A stretch of 64,000 bases of DNA, from assembly GCA_023229795.1 (NCBI GenBank), contig JALNYP010000006.1:1-64000 (forward strand). Direction: 5' to 3'. The notes below the pieces were generated by a model. It was given only the letters and a program-made list of their open reading frames with translations, searched no databases and had not been told where the DNA came from. Within the stretch, counting starts at the first letter, position 1, and each line of letters begins with the position of its first letter. This DNA comes from Syntrophobacterales bacterium. Its GTDB lineage: Bacteria; Desulfobacterota; Desulfobaccia; Desulfobaccales; 0-14-0-80-60-11. A program made the position numbers and the translations under genes. Below, in pieces: positions 43,232-51,915 of this stretch.

Positions 43232-43783
43232 TTGGACCTGATACCCTACCCCGAAGAAGTCGTGGCCCGCGCCCGCCTCATCCGCCTGCTTATCCTGGAC
43301 ATCGACGGCGTGCTCACCGACGGCCGCCTCTATTTCGACGCCAAGGGGGAGGCCCTGAAGGTCTTCCACGTCCGGGACGGCCACGGCATCAAGATGGCCC
43401 AGCGGGGCGGGCTGGAGGTGGCCCTGGTGAGCGGCCGCCGCTCCGATGCCGCGTTTCAGCGCGCCCGGGAGTTGGGGGTCAGCCGGTTTTATGAAGGCGT
43501 CCGGGACAAGGTGGCCATTCTGGAGGAACTCCTGGCGGCCCTGAATCTTACCCCCCGGGAGGTGGCCGCGGTGGGCGACGAACTGGTGGACCTGCCGCTG
43601 TTCCATCGGGTGGGTCTGGGGGTGGCGGTGGCGGATGCGGTCCCCGAAGTCCGGGCCGCGGCCCACTGGGTGACGCCGCTCCCCGGCGGACGCGGCGCGG
43701 TCCGGGAGGTCTGCGACCTGCTCCTCAAGGCCCAGGGCAAGTGGGCGGAGGGGGTCAGTCCTTGGATGAAAGTGGAGAGTTAG
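43232..43783 (+). CDS. kdsC: Kdo-8-phosphate phosphatase KdsC
   Basis: A 183-residue HAD phosphatase. Motif I is ILDIDGVLTDG, motif II VSGRRSD, the Lys is in YEGVRDKVAILEEL, and motif III VGDELVDLPLF. It lacks a cap domain, as KdsC does. The frame is open back to GTG 43166, but that part encodes the dispersed palindrome. TTG 43232, with AAGGATGG just upstream, gives the family's normal length. An AT-rich cassette starts 3 nt after its stop. Confidence 0.93.
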   Translation: MDLIPYPEEVVARARLIRLLILDIDGVLTDGRLYFDAKGEALKVFHVRDGHGIKMAQRGGLEVALVSGRRSDAAFQRARELGVSRFYEGVRDKVAILEELLAALNLTPREVAAVGDELVDLPLFHRVGLGVAVADAVPEVRAAAHWVTPLPGGRGAVREVCDLLLKAQGKWAEGVSPWMKVES

Positions 43784-43786
43784 AAC

Positions 43787-44005
43787 ATGGATTCAGTTTA
43801 TCAATTTCTAAATTTATTGGTCTTACTGGTTATTATGGGATTTTTTTGGAGCTTCAAGGGATACTTCTCGAGATTCTCTGAAGAAATAGCCAAAAATGCC
43901 GCGGCAAACGTAAATTTTGTAGACGAGATTAGGAGAATGGCCGCTAGTGAAGAAGCAAAAGCTATAACGTTGCGCTTAGATGGAACCAAAGCCGAAGGGC
44001 TATGA
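43787..44005 (+). CDS. Small single-span membrane protein, AT-rich
   Basis: A 72-residue protein not recognised by family. Residues 8-25 (LNLLVLLVIMGFFWSFKG) form one membrane helix; the rest is a charged, probably helical cytoplasmic segment. Its AT-rich codons differ from kdsC, which ends 3 nt upstream. Its stop overlaps the start of the next gene (ATGA), so the two are translated together and are likely to work as a pair. Confidence 0.65.
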   Translation: MDSVYQFLNLLVLLVIMGFFWSFKGYFSRFSEEIAKNAAANVNFVDEIRRMAASEEAKAITLRLDGTKAEGL

Positions 44006-44454
44006 AGTTGCAAGGTCTGATGGCAGAGATTGAATCTATTCTTGTTAACTGGAGATTAACTGCATATTTTCATAGAGATGAACTAAAAAAAGAAGAAACG
44101 ATTGAAGATCTGGGATCACGAGATTTAAAAAATATTTCTCAGCTTATAATCCAGCTTCTTAAGCAGGCAAATACTTATTCAGTAATACTCGGAGATGAAA
44201 TCTTGCCAGACATCATGGAATGGGTTGGCGAAATCCATAAAATAATATTTGATTACGAGGCTGTATATCTTGCATCAAAGAAACTTAACGAAGGAAAGCC
44301 TACAGATCATACAGATAGAGTAACATCAATTACAAACTTAATGAAAGGTCAGGTTGATCAAAAAGTAAAGCACATTGGGGAGTTAAGATCTCAAATCAGA
44401 AAGAAATTATCTGAAAACGTTCGAAAGACTATATTAGAGATCGCTAACTTATAA
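44002..44454 (+). CDS. Hypothetical helical protein, partner of the small membrane protein
   Basis: A 150-residue soluble protein with no recognised family. It is predominantly helical and charged (LKKEETIEDLGSRDLKNISQLIIQLLKQ; KVKHIGELRSQIRKKLSENVRK), with no Cys or His cluster that suggests catalysis. Being AT-rich and overlapping the preceding gene by 4 nt, it looks like the second half of a transferred two-gene cassette inserted between kdsC and the envelope operon lptCAB. Confidence 0.65.
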   Translation: MKLQGLMAEIESILVNWRLTAYFHRDELKKEETIEDLGSRDLKNISQLIIQLLKQANTYSVILGDEILPDIMEWVGEIHKIIFDYEAVYLASKKLNEGKPTDHTDRVTSITNLMKGQVDQKVKHIGELRSQIRKKLSENVRKTILEIANL

Positions 44455-44540
44455 AGAGACAATCCACGACGAATTATAGCCGAATTTTGGCGGCCACAGT
44501 CCGCTCTATCAAACTGCACTGCCGAAACCGAAAAAGGCAC

Positions 44541-45413
44541 CTACTTCCCGGCCCGATAGACCTCCTTGCCGCGCAGGCCGTCGTGGGAGTGGCGCAAGGG
44601 CAATGCTCCCGCGGGCGGGCGGCGCAGGTCCTCCGGCACCAATTCCCCGCTGTTATCCTTGGCCGGGGTGACGCCTCCGTCGGCCAACCACAGCGCCCCG
44701 GTGACGTAGCTCGCCTCGTCCGAGGCCAGGAAGGCGAAGATGTTGGCCATCTCTTCCGGGGTGCCCCGGCGGCCCAGGGGCACCCCCGCGCCGATATGTT
44801 CCTGGGCGGTGAGCGGGATCGGCCCTTCGGTCCCCCGGGTCCAGGCCGTATCGATGGGGCCGGGGCAGACGCAGTTGGCCCGCACCCCGTACCGGGCCTG
44901 CTCCAGCGCCACCCCCTTCATAAAGGCGTGCAGGAAGCCCTTGGAGCCGCCGTAGGGGGTGAACATCGGCGAACCGTTGCACCCGGCTTCGGAGCCCGTG
45001 AAGATGATGTTGCCTCGGGTCTGACGCAGATGCGGCAGGGCGAACTTGGTCATCAGGAAGGCGGTGCGGACGTTGTGGCGCAGGGTGCGGTCGAAATCCT
45101 CCAGCCGGTAGGCGTCGGTTTCGGCGTGGGCAATGAAGATGCCGGCGTTGTTCACCAGCACGTCGAGCCGCCCGAAACGGCGGAGCGCCGCCTCCACGCA
45201 GGCCCGGGCCCTGGCCTCTTCCGACACGTCGCCCGGAAACGCCTCGGCCTCGCCGCCGCCGGCGCGGAGCGCGGCCGCGACTTCCTCCACCGGGTCGCCG
45301 GGCAGGCCGTTGAGCCACAGGCGCGCCCCCTCCCGGGCGAATTTGTGGGCGATGGCCTCGCCGATGCCGGTGCCGGCCCCGGTGATCAACGCCACCTTGT
45401 CTTCCAGCCGCAT
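44541..45413 (-). CDS. Short-chain dehydrogenase/reductase
   Basis: A 290-residue classical SDR: TGAGTGIGEA near 11-20 for NAD(P), DVLVNNAGIF, catalytic Ser in FTGSEAGCNGS and Tyr-x-x-x-Lys in TPYGGSKGF, then CPGPIDTAWTRG and the C-terminal YVTGALWLADGG. About 30 residues follow the usual end. ATG 45413 follows AGGAGG; the frame extends further upstream without support. The substrate is unknown. It sits, with the next minus-strand gene, inside what is otherwise a kds-lpt block. Confidence 0.9.
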   Translation of the reverse strand: MRLEDKVALITGAGTGIGEAIAHKFAREGARLWLNGLPGDPVEEVAAALRAGGGEAEAFPGDVSEEARARACVEAALRRFGRLDVLVNNAGIFIAHAETDAYRLEDFDRTLRHNVRTAFLMTKFALPHLRQTRGNIIFTGSEAGCNGSPMFTPYGGSKGFLHAFMKGVALEQARYGVRANCVCPGPIDTAWTRGTEGPIPLTAQEHIGAGVPLGRRGTPEEMANIFAFLASDEASYVTGALWLADGGVTPAKDNSGELVPEDLRRPPAGALPLRHSHDGLRGKEVYRAGK

Positions 45414-45693
45414 CTGCGTTCCTCCTGTGCTTTTACAGATTGCAGGTAAAGAATCCTCTGCAAAATAATCGAACTTCTCAAAAAGCACGTCCTTAAGTCT
45501 TTCTATTCCCTCCCCTGTGATGGGGGAGGAGGAAGAAAAAAGAGGCTTTTTCCCAGGACACTCATGCAGGGAAAATTTGTAGGCGAGCCTGCCCGCCCTC
45601 GAAGGCAGGCGCAGCCTGGATGCGCCCCTAGACCGCAGGGCTCATGAGGCCCCAGGCTTTGGAGTCGATCCTGCGGGGACAGGCCGGGCCGGG

Positions 45694-46095
45694 TCAACCG
45701 AAAATCAGCGGCGAGATGAACTTTTCTCCCTGGCGGATGGCGGCGATGGCGGCATGGAGCACGTCGTGGGCGTCTTCTTTAACGACGTAGCCGTCGGCGC
45801 CGTTATCCATGGCCCGATAGAGATACTCCTTGGATTTATGCATGGTCAGGACCAAGACCTTGACCTGGGGATAGAGCCCTTTGATGAGCCTGATGGCCTC
45901 GGAGCCCGGCAGCCGGGGCATGGAAATATCCAGGATCACCATATCCGGGGTCGATTCTTCCAGGAGTTCCAGAAGTTCTACGCCGTCACTGGCTTGACCC
46001 ATCACTTTCAAGCTGCGGTCTTCCTGAATGAGCCGCTTGAGGCCTTCGCGCATCAGTACATGGTCATCCGCCAGCATAATCCGATATTTGGACAT
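45694..46095 (-). CDS. Receiver-only response regulator (NarL-type, no HTH)
   Basis: A 133-residue CheY-like domain with acidic pair ADDH near 10, phospho-acceptor Asp in MVILDISMPRLPG, Thr in LVLTMHKS and Lys in GYVVKEDA. The sequence, including GEKFISPLIFG at the end, is that of a NarL/FixJ regulator cut just where the linker to the LuxR-type HTH begins. It is either a truncated gene or a stand-alone receiver. ATG 46095 is chosen by family alignment. No histidine kinase is nearby. Confidence 0.85.
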   Translation of the reverse strand: MSKYRIMLADDHVLMREGLKRLIQEDRSLKVMGQASDGVELLELLEESTPDMVILDISMPRLPGSEAIRLIKGLYPQVKVLVLTMHKSKEYLYRAMDNGADGYVVKEDAHDVLHAAIAAIRQGEKFISPLIFG

Positions 46096-46328
46096 GAATA
46101 TCTCTTGAGGCCCGCGCGGCCGGGAAATGCAGTTCTCCCTAACTTGGGTAAGGCTCCCCGAGACCCCTGTCAAGTTCCCCCACCCCCGATATCAACCTGA
46201 AGAGCTTTTTATTTCTTACCGCCGCCGGCCAGTCCCACCGCGCCGGCTGACTGGAAGCCGGGGGGGCGCGGCCAGGCACCCGGATAGCCCGCCGGGGCGG
46301 GAAGAGAGCCGGCGCGGCCACATTAGCC

Positions 46329-46357
46329 TTTACACTCTTCCCCGCCCTTAATATAAT
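46329..46357 (+). promoter_or_regulatory. Sigma-70 promoter of the lptCAB-rpoN operon
   Basis: TTTACA (46329-46334), 17-nt spacer, TATAAT (46352-46357). The expected start near 46364 leaves a leader of about 28 nt before lptC. Confidence 0.85.
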
Positions 46358-46391
46358 TCAAGGAAATATCGATACCTTGAGTAAGGATAAT

Positions 46392-46964
46392 ATGGTAGTA
46401 AGGAAGCCAGCCGGCTGGCGTCGCTGGCTCTGGGCGCTGGGGATAGCGGTCCTGTTGGGCGCAGGCGCCTGGGGGGTCTGGGGCCGCCGGCCGTCCCCGC
46501 CGCCGCCCAAGCCGGCGCAGCCGGCTCAAACGCCCAAGATGGAGGGCCTCTCCCTCACCGAGATTCAGGATGGGGATAGACGCTGGGTCCTCGAGGCTAA
46601 AAAGGCGGATTTTCATAAGGATATTTCGACGGTCGGCATCAGCGGGGTGCGGGTGGAATTTTTCGAACCCGGAGAACATATCATGGTCAAGGCCGACGAG
46701 GGGCTGTTCAACACCAAAACCCGGGCCTTGACCCTCAAAGGACATGTGGAGATGAAGCGCGGCGACCTGCTCATTGAAACCAACCTGGCCTCGTATGTGC
46801 CGGCTGAGCGGGTCCTGCTGGCTCCCGAGGACGTGGTGCTCACCGAACCGCGCCTCCGCGTGGAAGGCAAAGGGCTGCGGGTGGAACTGGTCCAAAAGAA
46901 ACTGGTCTTGGCCGAGCATAAGCTGACGGAAGTCAAACTCCGGGCCGGGGGGATCAAACCATGA
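46392..46964 (+). CDS. lptC: LPS export protein LptC
   Basis: A 190-residue bitopic protein: a basic start and one membrane helix (WLWALGIAVLLGAGAWGVW), a Pro-rich linker, then a beta-jellyroll region (LTEIQDGDRRWVLEAKKADF and GLFNTKTRALTLKGHVEM) typical of LptC. It links the LptB2FG transporter to LptA in the periplasm. ATG 46392 with AAGGA upstream is preferred over TTG 46377. It overlaps lptA by 4 nt. Confidence 0.88.
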   Translation: MVVRKPAGWRRWLWALGIAVLLGAGAWGVWGRRPSPPPPKPAQPAQTPKMEGLSLTEIQDGDRRWVLEAKKADFHKDISTVGISGVRVEFFEPGEHIMVKADEGLFNTKTRALTLKGHVEMKRGDLLIETNLASYVPAERVLLAPEDVVLTEPRLRVEGKGLRVELVQKKLVLAEHKLTEVKLRAGGIKP

Positions 46965-47587
46965 GGCGCGCTCGGTTCTTCATCCTCGCCGGACTCCTGG
47001 TCCTGTTCCTGATCTCGCTGCCCCAGGCCTACGGCGCCGCCCCCAAAAAGAAGGCTCCGGGGGAGGAAGTCCCCTTACGCATCACCGCCGCCCGTCTGGA
47101 AGCCGACCAGAAAGAGGGGGTCATTATCTTCACCGGCAACGTGAAGGCGGTGTACGGCGACGCTACCCTCTATTCGGACCAACTACGGGTCTATTTTAAA
47201 ACCGCGCCCGCGCCTGCCAAAGGCGCCGCCCCGCCGCCCCCCAAGCCGGAGGAGCAATCTCCCCTGGGAGATTTGGGGAACCAGAAGATCGACCGCATCG
47301 TGGCCCGGGGCAACGTGCGGTTCGTGCAGGCGGACCGGGTGGCAACCGGCGAGGAAGCCATCTATTACAAGGACAGAGATGAGGTGGTGCTCAGGGGCAA
47401 TCCCCAGATTTGGCAGGCCGAAAACACCTTGAAAGGGGAGCGGATCATCTTCAACCTGGCGACCAACAAGGCGCTGGTGGAGAGTTCGCCCCAGCGCAAG
47501 GTGGAAGCCCTCCTCTACAGCAAGGGGTCCGAGGGCAAGCCCGGCCTGCCTCTCGCACCCAAAGCCCCCAAGGGCCGCCAGCCTTAG
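46961..47587 (+). CDS. lptA: LPS transport periplasmic protein LptA
   Basis: A 208-residue protein with a signal peptide (FFILAGLLVLFLISLPQAYGA) and an OstA-type beta domain (ITAARLEADQKEGVIIFTGNVKAVYGDATLYSDQLRVYF, then GNVRFVQADRVATGEEAIYY). A Pro/Ala-rich insertion of about 25 residues splits the domain, and the C-terminus is Pro/Lys-rich. It forms the periplasmic bridge for LPS. lptB starts 3 nt after its stop. Confidence 0.9.
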   Translation: MRRARFFILAGLLVLFLISLPQAYGAAPKKKAPGEEVPLRITAARLEADQKEGVIIFTGNVKAVYGDATLYSDQLRVYFKTAPAPAKGAAPPPPKPEEQSPLGDLGNQKIDRIVARGNVRFVQADRVATGEEAIYYKDRDEVVLRGNPQIWQAENTLKGERIIFNLATNKALVESSPQRKVEALLYSKGSEGKPGLPLAPKAPKGRQP

Positions 47588-47590
47588 CCT

Positions 47591-48313
47591 ATGCACCATC
47601 TTATCATAGACTCCCTGATCAAGGGCTATGACGGCCGCAGAGTGGTGGACGGCGTCTCCATGGAGGTCAAGAGCGGCGAAGTGGTGGGACTCCTGGGTCC
47701 CAACGGCGCGGGAAAGACCAGTACTTTTTTTATCGTCTTGGGGTTGATGAGACCAGACGGCGGCAAGATTTTCCTGGATGGCGAGGACATCTCCCAGCTG
47801 CCCATTTATCGGCGGGCGCGCCTGGGCCTGCAATACCTGCCCCAGGAGCCTTCCGTCTTTCGGAAGCTCACGGTGGCCGAGAACATAATGGCGATTCTGG
47901 AAACCCTGGAGCCGAACCCCCAGGTGCGGCAGGAGCGCCTGGAAAAGCTGCTCGCCGACCTGCGGATTTCCCATCTGGCCCACCAGCAAGCCTCCGCCCT
48001 GTCCGGCGGCGAACGCCGCCGGGTGGAAATCAGCCGGGCCCTGGTCACCGCCCCCCACTTTATCATCCTGGATGAGCCCTTTGCCGGCATCGATCCCCTG
48101 GCGGTGACCGATATTCAAAATATTATCCGGGACTTGAAAAACCGGGGTCTGGGCGTGCTCATCTCGGACCACAATGTCCGGGAAGCCCTGGGAGTCTGTG
48201 ACCGGGCTTATATCCTCAACGAGGGCGTCATCCTCGAGGAGGGTCCACCGGATAAGCTGGTCCACAGCGAGTTGGCCAAAAGAATTTACTTGGGCGAGAG
48301 CTTTAAGTTATAA
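47591..48313 (+). CDS. lptB: LPS export ABC ATPase LptB
   Basis: A 240-residue ATPase: Walker A GPNGAGKTST near 38-47, YLPQEPSVFRKLTV (LptB-type Q-loop region), signature LSGGERRRVEI, Walker B FIILDEPF, and the H-loop SDHNVREAL. It energises LPS extraction from the inner membrane with LptFG (not in the window). Its context with lptC, lptA and rpoN is typical of Gram-negative genomes. Confidence 0.96.
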   Translation: MHHLIIDSLIKGYDGRRVVDGVSMEVKSGEVVGLLGPNGAGKTSTFFIVLGLMRPDGGKIFLDGEDISQLPIYRRARLGLQYLPQEPSVFRKLTVAENIMAILETLEPNPQVRQERLEKLLADLRISHLAHQQASALSGGERRRVEISRALVTAPHFIILDEPFAGIDPLAVTDIQNIIRDLKNRGLGVLISDHNVREALGVCDRAYILNEGVILEEGPPDKLVHSELAKRIYLGESFKL

Positions 48314-48377
48314 TGTTTTCGGACCCGCGCTCAAGCGGGATGAGCAGAAGGTGGGATCTTTCGGATAAGACGAACCG

Positions 48378-49862
48378 ATGGCCTTAGAAATCAGACAAAG
48401 TCTCAAGCTCACGCAGTCGCTGATCATGACGCAGAAATTGCAGCAAGCCATCAAGCTGCTGCAACTTTCCCGCATGGAGCTCGTGGGCGAAATCACCCAG
48501 GCCCTGGAAACCAATCCGGTCCTGGAAGACGATCAGTTTGAAGAAAAGGAGCCGGAAGATCAAGAACTAGGGCTGGGAAACTTTGCCGAAGGCAGCGAAG
48601 CGGCGCCGGAAGCGGCCACTCCCGAGACGGACGGCAAGTCCGCCATGGAGGAATGGGACTGGGACAGCTTCCTGAAGGACCGCCTCATGCCGGCTCCCAT
48701 GGGCGAATACGAAGAACGGGAAGCCCTCCCCTTTGAGTCCCTGAATGCCCAAAAGACCACCCTGAAATCCCACCTCGTCTGGCAACTCCACATGGCCGAA
48801 CTCGATGAGGTCGGCGACAATATCGGCGTGATGATCATCGGCAACCTGGACCGGGACGGGTATCTGCGGTCAACCGTGGAAGAGATCGCCGCCGAAATGG
48901 GCGTCGAGCCGGCCAGGGTGGAGCAGATTCTGGAGGTTGTCCAGGGGCTCGACCCTCCCGGGGTGGGCGCCCGCAGCCTCAAAGAATGTCTGCAGTTGCA
49001 GCTCAAGATTTTGGGAATCCATGACCCCTTGGTGATGGATATCATCGACCGGCACCTGACCAATCTGGCCAACAAGAATTACCAGGCCATCGCCCGGGAT
49101 TTGAAGGTTTCCATTGATAAGGTCGTCGAGGCCGGCGACCTCATCGCCACGCTCGAACCCAAACCCGGCCGGGGCTTCGACAACGAAGACGCCGACTACA
49201 TCAACCCCGACGTCCACGTGGAAAAAATCGGCAACGAATACGTGATCCGGTTGAACGAAGACGGCCTGCCCAAGCTGCGGGTCAACAACTTTTATCTGGA
49301 GGCCATGCGCAGCCCCGAAAAGCTCCCGGACACAGTCAAGAGTTATATTCAAAAACACCTGGACAACGCCCTGTGGTTTATCCGGAGCATCCATCAGCGG
49401 CAAAAGACCCTGTACAAGGTGACCGAGAGCATCGTGCGGTTCCAGCGGGAGTTTCTGGACCACGGCCTGTCCCACCTGAAGCCCCTGACCCTCCGCCAGG
49501 TGGCCGAAGACGTGCAGATGCACGAATCCACCATCAGCCGGGTGACCACCAACAAATATGTTTACACCCCCCAGGGAGTCTTCGACCTCAAGTTCTTCTT
49601 CAATAGCGCCATCAACATGTCGCTGGGGGATCAAATCGCCTCGGAAAGCGTCAAAGACAAGATCCGCCAGATCGTGCAGGGCGAAAACCCCGAGAACCCT
49701 TTGAGCGATCAGGAAATTGCCGATATTCTGCGCCGCCAGGACGTAATCATCGCCCGGCGCACTGTGGCCAAGTATCGAGGCATGCTGGGGGTGTTATCCT
49801 CCAGCAAACGCAAGAAACCCGGGTATCGACGTAAGAGCCTGCCTGAAAATCACGCCCCTTAA
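48378..49862 (+). CDS. rpoN: RNA polymerase sigma-54 factor RpoN
   Basis: A 494-residue sigma-54. Region I is Gln/Leu-rich (LKLTQSLIMTQKLQQAIKLLQL), the acidic region II lies near 55-120, the core-binding region III follows, and the HTH near 370-400 leads to the RpoN box ARRTVAKYRGMLG near the C-terminus. It needs AAA+ activators, none of which is in the window. Linkage with hpf, ptsN and rapZ is the common proteobacterial arrangement. Confidence 0.97.
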   Translation: MALEIRQSLKLTQSLIMTQKLQQAIKLLQLSRMELVGEITQALETNPVLEDDQFEEKEPEDQELGLGNFAEGSEAAPEAATPETDGKSAMEEWDWDSFLKDRLMPAPMGEYEEREALPFESLNAQKTTLKSHLVWQLHMAELDEVGDNIGVMIIGNLDRDGYLRSTVEEIAAEMGVEPARVEQILEVVQGLDPPGVGARSLKECLQLQLKILGIHDPLVMDIIDRHLTNLANKNYQAIARDLKVSIDKVVEAGDLIATLEPKPGRGFDNEDADYINPDVHVEKIGNEYVIRLNEDGLPKLRVNNFYLEAMRSPEKLPDTVKSYIQKHLDNALWFIRSIHQRQKTLYKVTESIVRFQREFLDHGLSHLKPLTLRQVAEDVQMHESTISRVTTNKYVYTPQGVFDLKFFFNSAINMSLGDQIASESVKDKIRQIVQGENPENPLSDQEIADILRRQDVIIARRTVAKYRGMLGVLSSSKRKKPGYRRKSLPENHAP

Positions 49863-49903
49863 TTCCCGGCTTTTCTGCGAGTACAACCCTTTGGGAGGCT
49901 ATA

Positions 49904-50431
49904 ATGCAAATTTCCGTGACTTTTAGACAGATTGAACCTTCGGAGGCCTTGAAGAATTACGTCACCGACCGTCTCAGCAAGTTCCAGCGCTATCTGGACG
50001 GCCCGGTGGAGGCCCATGTGGTGTTGGGATTGGAAAAATTTCGACATCTGGCGGATGTGACTATTGACAATAATGGTCGGATCATTAAGGGTAAGGAAGA
50101 GAATACCGACATGTACGCGGCCATCGATCTGGTCATGGACAAGATCGATATGCAGTTGAAAAAGTTTCGCGATAAACTCCGGACCGCCAAGGGCGACCGG
50201 AGCCGTCCGGCTCCCGTGGAGCCCGCCGAGGCTGATGAGACCCCGCCGCTACCGGCCGTGCGCCGTAAACGGGTCGAGGTGCCGGCCCTGCGGCTGACTG
50301 ACGCGGTGGAGCTGATGCAAAGCAGCGGCGATGACCTGTTGGTGTTCACCAGTGTGCCCAGCGGGACCTTGAATGTCTTATATCGACGCCAGGATGGCGG
50401 CTATATTCTGGTCGAACCCGACCTGGGATAG
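49904..50431 (+). CDS. hpf: Long-form ribosome hibernation factor HPF
   Basis: A 175-residue protein. The N-terminal S30AE domain (about 1-95: QISVTFRQIEPSEALKNYVTDRLSKF, DMYAAIDLVMDKIDMQLKKF) binds the 30S decoding site. A linker is followed by the C-terminal dimerisation domain (RLTDAVELMQSSGDDLLVFTS) found in long HPF, which pairs 70S into 100S ribosomes. GGGAGG precedes ATG 49904. Confidence 0.94.
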   Translation: MQISVTFRQIEPSEALKNYVTDRLSKFQRYLDGPVEAHVVLGLEKFRHLADVTIDNNGRIIKGKEENTDMYAAIDLVMDKIDMQLKKFRDKLRTAKGDRSRPAPVEPAEADETPPLPAVRRKRVEVPALRLTDAVELMQSSGDDLLVFTSVPSGTLNVLYRRQDGGYILVEPDLG

Positions 50432-50449
50432 AGGGTTTGGGGTAACTGC

Positions 50450-50911
50450 ATGAAAATCATTGACCTTCTGGCCGCCAATTGCATTTTGCCCAGTTTGGTG
50501 GCCACCAACAAAAAGGGAGTGCTGGAGGAGCTGGCCAAAACTTTGGTGCCGGGCCCGGACAACCTCTCTCTGCAAAGCGTGATGGATGTGCTGCTGGACC
50601 GGGAGCGGCTGGGAAGCACCGGTATCGGCGATAATATCGCCATACCGCACGGCAAACTGCCCCAGCTCTCCCGGCTGATGTTGTGTTTCGGCCGGAGTTT
50701 GAAAGGGGTCGACTTCGACTCCATGGATGGCAAGCCTTCTCATATCTTTTTCATGCTGCTGGCCCCGGTCAATTCCGCCGGCCTCCACCTCAAGGCCCTG
50801 GCCAAAATTTCCCGGATGCTCATGAGCCAGTCTTTTCGGGATAACCTCATGAAGGCCGAGGGGGTCGAGGATATTTACCGCTTAATCACCGAACGAGACG
50901 CGGAATTTTGA
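50450..50911 (+). CDS. ptsN: PTS EIIA-Ntr regulatory protein PtsN
   Basis: A 153-residue EIIA of the fructose/nitrogen type with phospho-acceptor His67 in GIGDNIAIPHGKL. It receives phosphate from NPr in a regulatory PTS. It lies in the rpoN-hpf-ptsN-rapZ block. No EI or NPr gene is seen in the window. Confidence 0.94.
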   Translation: MKIIDLLAANCILPSLVATNKKGVLEELAKTLVPGPDNLSLQSVMDVLLDRERLGSTGIGDNIAIPHGKLPQLSRLMLCFGRSLKGVDFDSMDGKPSHIFFMLLAPVNSAGLHLKALAKISRMLMSQSFRDNLMKAEGVEDIYRLITERDAEF

Positions 50912-50988
50912 TGGCGCGTCCGCGTATCCTTCCCCGGCCGGGCTCTCACCCGCCCGGGTCTTACTAAGATTAATTTAGATACGTCACC

Positions 50989-51915
50989 ATGGCGCACGCC
51001 CCAGATTTGCAGACGCAACCGTCTCAATCTCCAGCCTCGCCCTTTGCCATTTTGATCATCACCGGGGTGTCCGGTTCGGGAAAGAGCACGGTGCTCAGGT
51101 CGCTGGAAGATAGCGGCTACTTCTGCGTCGACAACCTGCCCCTGGGCCTGTTGCCGGCGTTCCTGCAGATGCAGGCTCAAGCCCTCCAGGGCGGCCGCAA
51201 GATCGCCTTGGTCATGGATGTGCGCACCGAAGGCTTTCTCCAGAATTACGCCCAGGTCTTCAGCACGGTGGAAGAGCAGGGTTTCCATCTGCACATCATC
51301 TTTCTGGAGGCCGACGAAGCCACGTTAATCCGGCGTTTTAGCCAGACCCGGCGCCAGCACCCCCTGGCGGACCGGGACACCATCGTCCAGGCCCTCCGCC
51401 AGGAGCGCAACTCCCTGAGCGGCTTGCGCAGCCTGGCGCACCGCATCATCGACAGCTCCCATTATAACCCTCATCAACTAAGGGAGTTGATCAGGAGCGA
51501 CTATGCCGACCTGCAGCCCCGCCAGCGCATGTGGCTCCATCTCATCTCCTTTGCCTATAAGAACGGCATTCCCCCTGAAGCCGACATGGTGTTGGACGTG
51601 CGCTTTCTACCCAACCCTTTCTTTGTGGATGACCTGAGGCCCCTGACCGGCGAAAATCCCGGGGTCCAGGGCTATGTCCTGGATAAACCCGAAACCCGGG
51701 CTTTTCTCGACCACCTGTTCACCCTCTTGGACTTTCTGCTGCCCCGCTTCCAGGAAGAAGGCAAGACTCACCTCACCCTGGCCATCGGCTGCACCGGGGG
51801 ACAACACCGTTCCGTGGTCATCACCAATGTCCTGGGGCAACATCTCAGCCAGGAGAATTACCCCTTCACCCTTAGCCACCGCGATATGCCGCGGTCCGCA
51901 GGAGAGGCAACATGA
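50989..51915 (+). CDS. rapZ: RNase adapter protein RapZ
   Basis: A 308-residue P-loop protein: Walker A GVSGSGKST at 26-34, YFCVDNLP, and the C-terminal domain with IGCTGGQHRSV. RapZ controls GlmS sRNA decay in enterics and binds nucleotide-sugar signals; outside them its role is less clear. It overlaps the following PTS gene by 4 nt. About 20 residues precede the first strand, so a later start is possible. Confidence 0.94.
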   Translation: MAHAPDLQTQPSQSPASPFAILIITGVSGSGKSTVLRSLEDSGYFCVDNLPLGLLPAFLQMQAQALQGGRKIALVMDVRTEGFLQNYAQVFSTVEEQGFHLHIIFLEADEATLIRRFSQTRRQHPLADRDTIVQALRQERNSLSGLRSLAHRIIDSSHYNPHQLRELIRSDYADLQPRQRMWLHLISFAYKNGIPPEADMVLDVRFLPNPFFVDDLRPLTGENPGVQGYVLDKPETRAFLDHLFTLLDFLLPRFQEEGKTHLTLAIGCTGGQHRSVVITNVLGQHLSQENYPFTLSHRDMPRSAGEAT

